From Deltaproteobacteria bacterium HGW-Deltaproteobacteria-18 (GTDB taxonomy: Bacteria > Desulfobacterota > Desulfovibrionia > Desulfovibrionales > Desulfomicrobiaceae), in contig PHBE01000001.1 of assembly GCA_002841885.1 (NCBI GenBank), forward strand, positions 186,001-250,000: a DNA stretch of 64,000 nucleotides, given 5' to 3'. Positions 61,108 through 64,000 of the stretch are shown piece by piece. Made by a program: the position numbers and the translations under genes. The notes below the pieces were generated by a model that worked only from the letters and a program-made list of their open reading frames with translations, was not told the DNA's origin and did not search any database. Numbering within the stretch: the stretch's first letter is position 1; each line of letters starts with the position of its first letter.

Positions 61108-62148
61108 ATGAATCCCAATAAGCGACCCGAAAACAATGCTCTGGATGAAGAGCTCGAAACGCCCTTATCAGAGGACACCGATGAATTCGATGTCGATGTC
61201 ATCGACGATTCCGACGACGAGGCTGATACTGCCGAGATCGACGAAATAGCCCCGCTGGTCCTGGCCACCGTGCCCCGACGCGAAGTCGCGACCCTGGACC
61301 CGCTGCACATCTACCTTCAGGAAATAAAGAAATTCAAGCCGCTGGAGCAGGACGAGGAATTCGATCTGGCCAGACGCTACCGGGACGAAAAGGAGGAGCA
61401 GGCAGCCTTCATCCTCATCACTTCCAACTTGCGACTGGTGGTCAAGATCGCCATGGATTTTCAGCGGCGCTGGATGAAGAACGTGCTCGATCTGATCCAG
61501 GAGGGCAACGTGGGCCTCATGAAGGCGGTCCAGAAATTCGACCCGGACAAGGGCATCAAGTTTTCCTATTATGCCTCGTTCTGGATCAAGGCCTACATCC
61601 TGAAATTCATCATGGACAACTGGCGCATGGTCAAGATCGGAACCACCCAGGCCCAGCGCAAGCTCTTCTACAACCTGGGCAAGGAGCGCCAGCGTCTGCA
61701 GGCCCAGGGTTTCGACCCCAGCACATCGACCCTCTCCAAAAACCTGCAGGTTTCCGAAGCCGACATCGTGGAAATGGGTCAGCGCCTGGGTCAGCACGAC
61801 GTGTCCCTGGACATGAAGATCGGGGACGACTCGAGCTTCACGCCCATGGACTTCATTCCGGCCCTTGAGGCCGGAATCGAGGAACAGATGGCCGCCGACG
61901 AGATCAGCGTGCTCATCCATGACAATATTGATGCCATACGGGACGGCCTGAATGAAAAGGAGCTCGACATCCTTGAGCAGCGCCTCCTGGCCGACTCGCC
62001 CATCACCCTGCGCGAGATCGGCGACAAGTACGGGATCACCCGCGAGCGGGTACGCCAGATCGAAGCCCGTCTCCTGCAAAAAATAAAGGCCCAGATGTCG
62101 AGCACCATCCAAGATTTCTCCGCAGAGTGGATTGAACATGAAGAATGA
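61108..62148 (+). CDS. rpoH: RNA polymerase sigma-32-type heat-shock factor
   Basis: A 346-residue group 3 sigma factor with the RpoH box (QRKLFYNLGKERQRL), region 2 (DLIQEGNVGLMKAVQKFDPDKGIKFSYYASFWIKAYI) and region 4.2 (TLREIGDKYGITRERVRQIEARLL). An acidic N-terminal extension of about 60 residues (EDTDEFDVDVIDDSDDEAD) precedes it. Start codons at 61108 or 61075 are possible, with no strong ribosome site. It is followed by an HD-domain gene overlapping by 11 bases. Confidence 0.9.
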   Translation: MNPNKRPENNALDEELETPLSEDTDEFDVDVIDDSDDEADTAEIDEIAPLVLATVPRREVATLDPLHIYLQEIKKFKPLEQDEEFDLARRYRDEKEEQAAFILITSNLRLVVKIAMDFQRRWMKNVLDLIQEGNVGLMKAVQKFDPDKGIKFSYYASFWIKAYILKFIMDNWRMVKIGTTQAQRKLFYNLGKERQRLQAQGFDPSTSTLSKNLQVSEADIVEMGQRLGQHDVSLDMKIGDDSSFTPMDFIPALEAGIEEQMAADEISVLIHDNIDAIRDGLNEKELDILEQRLLADSPITLREIGDKYGITRERVRQIEARLLQKIKAQMSSTIQDFSAEWIEHEE

Positions 62149-62911
62149 GACTCTCCTTCGCATCAAGCAGGAAAGCGCAGCTGTAACACCTGACGCCCTG
62201 CCAAGCTTTTATACGGCCATGAGCGCGGAGCTCGCCTCCGCCCGGGACACGTTCTTTTCGCACCCCATGGTCCTGCGGTGCCGGGAGGATGTGCTGCCCT
62301 TTCTGAACGACGAGTTCGGGCACGGCATCGACCACTCCAAAAAAGTCGCCATCGAGTGCAGCGCGCTGATCCTTGGCGAGGCGGAGGCGCTGGGGCTGGA
62401 GCAGGCGCGGAGACTGAGCCTCATGGCCATGCTCGCGGGCCTGCTGCATGACACCTGCCGCCTTGAAGGCGACCACGCCACTCGCGGCGCAGACCTTGCG
62501 TTGCTGATCCTGCGGGACTATCCCCTCACGGACGAGGAAAAGCAGATGATCGCCAACGCTGTGCGATGCCATGAAGCCTTTTCGGCTCCGGCCGAGTTCG
62601 ACAATCCCGGGACGCAACTTTTGGCCGATGCGCTTTACGACGCAGACAAATTTCGTTGGGGGCCTGACAATTTCATCACCACCCTGTGGGAAATATGTAA
62701 TTATCAGGAGTGGACCCTTGAGCAGATTCTGGATAAATTTCCCGCCGGACTTGAGGTTGTGGCGTCCATCCAGAACACGTTCCGCACTCCGGCCGGAAAA
62801 ATTTACGGACCGGAATTCATTGAACTCGGGCTCGACATGGGCAAAAAGATTTATCAAATAATCCAGGCATTTTGTAGAAAAAATGACTGCTCCGGACACA
62901 TCACTGCATGA
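62138..62911 (+). CDS. HD-domain phosphohydrolase-like protein
   Basis: A 257-residue HD-superfamily protein. Metal-binding residues are seen in HGIDHSKKVAIEC (H..D), LAGLLHDTCRLEGDHATRG (HD) and CHEAF, with a late DALYDADKFRWG (Asp). Such proteins hydrolyse phosphate esters of nucleotides or similar compounds; the substrate is unknown. Its ATG overlaps the rpoH stop region, and the next gene overlaps its stop, giving a tight rpoH-HD-TPR transcript. Confidence 0.85.
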   Translation: MKNETLLRIKQESAAVTPDALPSFYTAMSAELASARDTFFSHPMVLRCREDVLPFLNDEFGHGIDHSKKVAIECSALILGEAEALGLEQARRLSLMAMLAGLLHDTCRLEGDHATRGADLALLILRDYPLTDEEKQMIANAVRCHEAFSAPAEFDNPGTQLLADALYDADKFRWGPDNFITTLWEICNYQEWTLEQILDKFPAGLEVVASIQNTFRTPAGKIYGPEFIELGLDMGKKIYQIIQAFCRKNDCSGHITA

Positions 62912-64000
62912 TCAGAAAGCTTGTCCTCTGGATCCTTCTTCCCGCCGCCATAGCGGCTTCCCTGGGGTGCGCCCACCAAACCGCATCGGCTCCCCCGCTT
63001 TCGCCTCCAGCTCAAGTTCCGGCCTCTTCCGAAGCCGAAGCCATCTATTCCTATCTGGCGTATCGCGAACTGCTGCAGGAAAACAAGAAAGAACAGGCAG
63101 CCCAGGCACTTGAGCAGGCCATCGCCATCAAGCCCACGCCTGAACTCTACCTTGAACTGGGCAACCTGCACTGGCGCGCCTCCAGATTTTCCGATGCCCT
63201 GGTTGTCCTCAATCAGGGTCTGGCCCGTTATCCGGACTCCGAAGCGCTGGTCAGCACCCTGGGCAAGACCTATGCGGCTCAAGGCCGTTTTGACGACGCC
63301 GTGCTCATCCTGGACGACTACCGCAAGAATCATCCTGAACAGACCGACCTGGCCCATGAAGCCGCGCTCTATCGTCTGGAGCAGGGGGAGTTCGGCGAGG
63401 CAGTGGACAGGCTCAATGCCATCCCTCCAAAAGACGCCACCCCGACAACAAAGTTTCTCCTCGGCAAAGGTTTTTTCGGACTCGAACTCTATGACAAGGC
63501 CATCACCGCCTACCAGCAGGCCGTGGCCCTGGACCCCGAATATTACAACGCGTGGATAGAGCTCGGCCTGACGTACGAAATCCAGAAAAACTATATCGAT
63601 GCGGAACGCGTCTTCGCCAAACTCGTGGATTTGGGGATTGGAAACCAGCAGATCCTCTTTCGCCTGATCGAACTTAACCTGAAGCTCAACAATCCAGACC
63701 AGGCTCTCTCCTACGTGCAACAGGGCGCGGATGATCAAGGGCTGGTTCTGGAAGCGGCCAACCTGCTGCTGAACCAGGATTTCTTTGACCATGCGGCGGA
63801 GCTTCTGGACCCAATGGCCCAGGAAAATCCCATCCCCAGCGACGCACTATTTTTCCTGGCCGTGCTCGAATACGAAGGCCGCGACAATCCGGACAAGGCT
63901 TTGGCCTATCTGGAATCCATTCCCGCGAGCCATCAGCACTATGAGCGCAGCCTGATATTCCGCATCCACCTTCTCCACCAGAAAAATGAGAGGGAAGCGG
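62908..64000 (+). CDS. TPR-repeat lipoprotein (partial, runs off the window)
   Basis: At least 364 residues. A lipoprotein signal (LVLWILLPAAIAASLGC, lipobox ASLG-C) is followed by a proline-rich spacer and successive tetratricopeptide repeats (for example TPELYLELGNLHWRASRFSD, SEALVSTLGKTYAAQGRFDD, YYNAWIELGLTYEIQKNYID). It is probably an outer-membrane-anchored scaffold. The ATG overlaps the HD gene stop (ATGA). The 3' end lies outside the window. Confidence 0.88.
   Translation, partial: MIRKLVLWILLPAAIAASLGCAHQTASAPPLSPPAQVPASSEAEAIYSYLAYRELLQENKKEQAAQALEQAIAIKPTPELYLELGNLHWRASRFSDALVVLNQGLARYPDSEALVSTLGKTYAAQGRFDDAVLILDDYRKNHPEQTDLAHEAALYRLEQGEFGEAVDRLNAIPPKDATPTTKFLLGKGFFGLELYDKAITAYQQAVALDPEYYNAWIELGLTYEIQKNYIDAERVFAKLVDLGIGNQQILFRLIELNLKLNNPDQALSYVQQGADDQGLVLEAANLLLNQDFFDHAAELLDPMAQENPIPSDALFFLAVLEYEGRDNPDKALAYLESIPASHQHYERSLIFRIHLLHQKNEREA

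Overview
The window looks like a chromosomal segment of a Desulfovibrionales sulfate reducer (Desulfomicrobium- or Desulfovibrio-like). This is inferred from gene content: a two-subunit periplasmic selenocysteine formate dehydrogenase with FdhE and molybdopterin genes, a CO dehydrogenase with CooC and a CooA-type regulator, and many Deltaproteobacteria-style sensor kinases. GC is high in most genes. AT-rich patches lie near 3.8-4.1 kb, 18.2-18.6 kb and 35.5-36.0 kb.

Layout. 1-4.8 kb (minus): a polar amino acid ABC transporter operon with a DUF1989 protein and an XRE-cupin regulator; the same 16-bp motif lies upstream of the operon and of the regulator gene. 5.1-5.6 kb: three tRNAs (Gly, Cys, Gly), a terminator and a palindromic repeat. 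5.6-11.2 kb: molybdenum cofactor block (MoeA-PBP fusion, MoeA, ModE-like regulator, FdhE, MobA). 11.2-14.2 kb: envelope/thiol cluster (lipoprotein, MauE/DoxX protein, GAF-rhodanese protein, thioredoxin-like protein). 14.2-18.2 kb: binding protein, histidine kinase and REC-STAS regulator in one overlapping operon. 18.5-23.4 kb: a degenerate IS1595-like transposase, then fdhAB with an in-frame UGA. 23.5-27.4 kb: map, a metallochaperone-like protein, small genes, cobH and a LysM/AMIN-type protein. 27.6-31.8 kb: two more kinases around a UPF0173 hydrolase. 31.9-33.4 kb: a standalone trpB behind what reads as a complete Trp-codon attenuator. 33.4-36.0 kb: cupin, pseudouridine synthase, triple tandem repeat, AT-rich rhodanese. 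36.1-38.7 kb: queuosine operon queDECF. 39-41.1 kb: small protein, pirin, universal stress protein. 41.2-50.8 kb (minus): dxs-ispA-xseB-M23-xseA-proS, an ADP-ribosylglycohydrolase and ispG. 50.8-54.6 kb: cooS-cooC-cooA with a consensus CooA operator. 54.9-60.9 kb (minus): radA, zinc-ribbon protein, hpt, an ArgA-like acetyltransferase, a short MetH. 61.1-64 kb: rpoH, an HD protein and a truncated TPR lipoprotein.

The most novel signal is a dispersed family of seven ~160-176-nt intergenic elements (one in 10.3-10.6 kb, two in 25.5-25.9 kb, three in 34.7-35.5 kb, one in 54.7-54.9 kb). All lie on the plus strand, each after a plus-strand gene. They share conserved internal segments but close with long outer stems whose sequences differ between loci while staying paired. 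Most substitutions inside stems leave G-U pairs if the plus strand is the RNA. This is the signature expected of a selected structured RNA, folding as a four-way junction, and I do not recognise the family.
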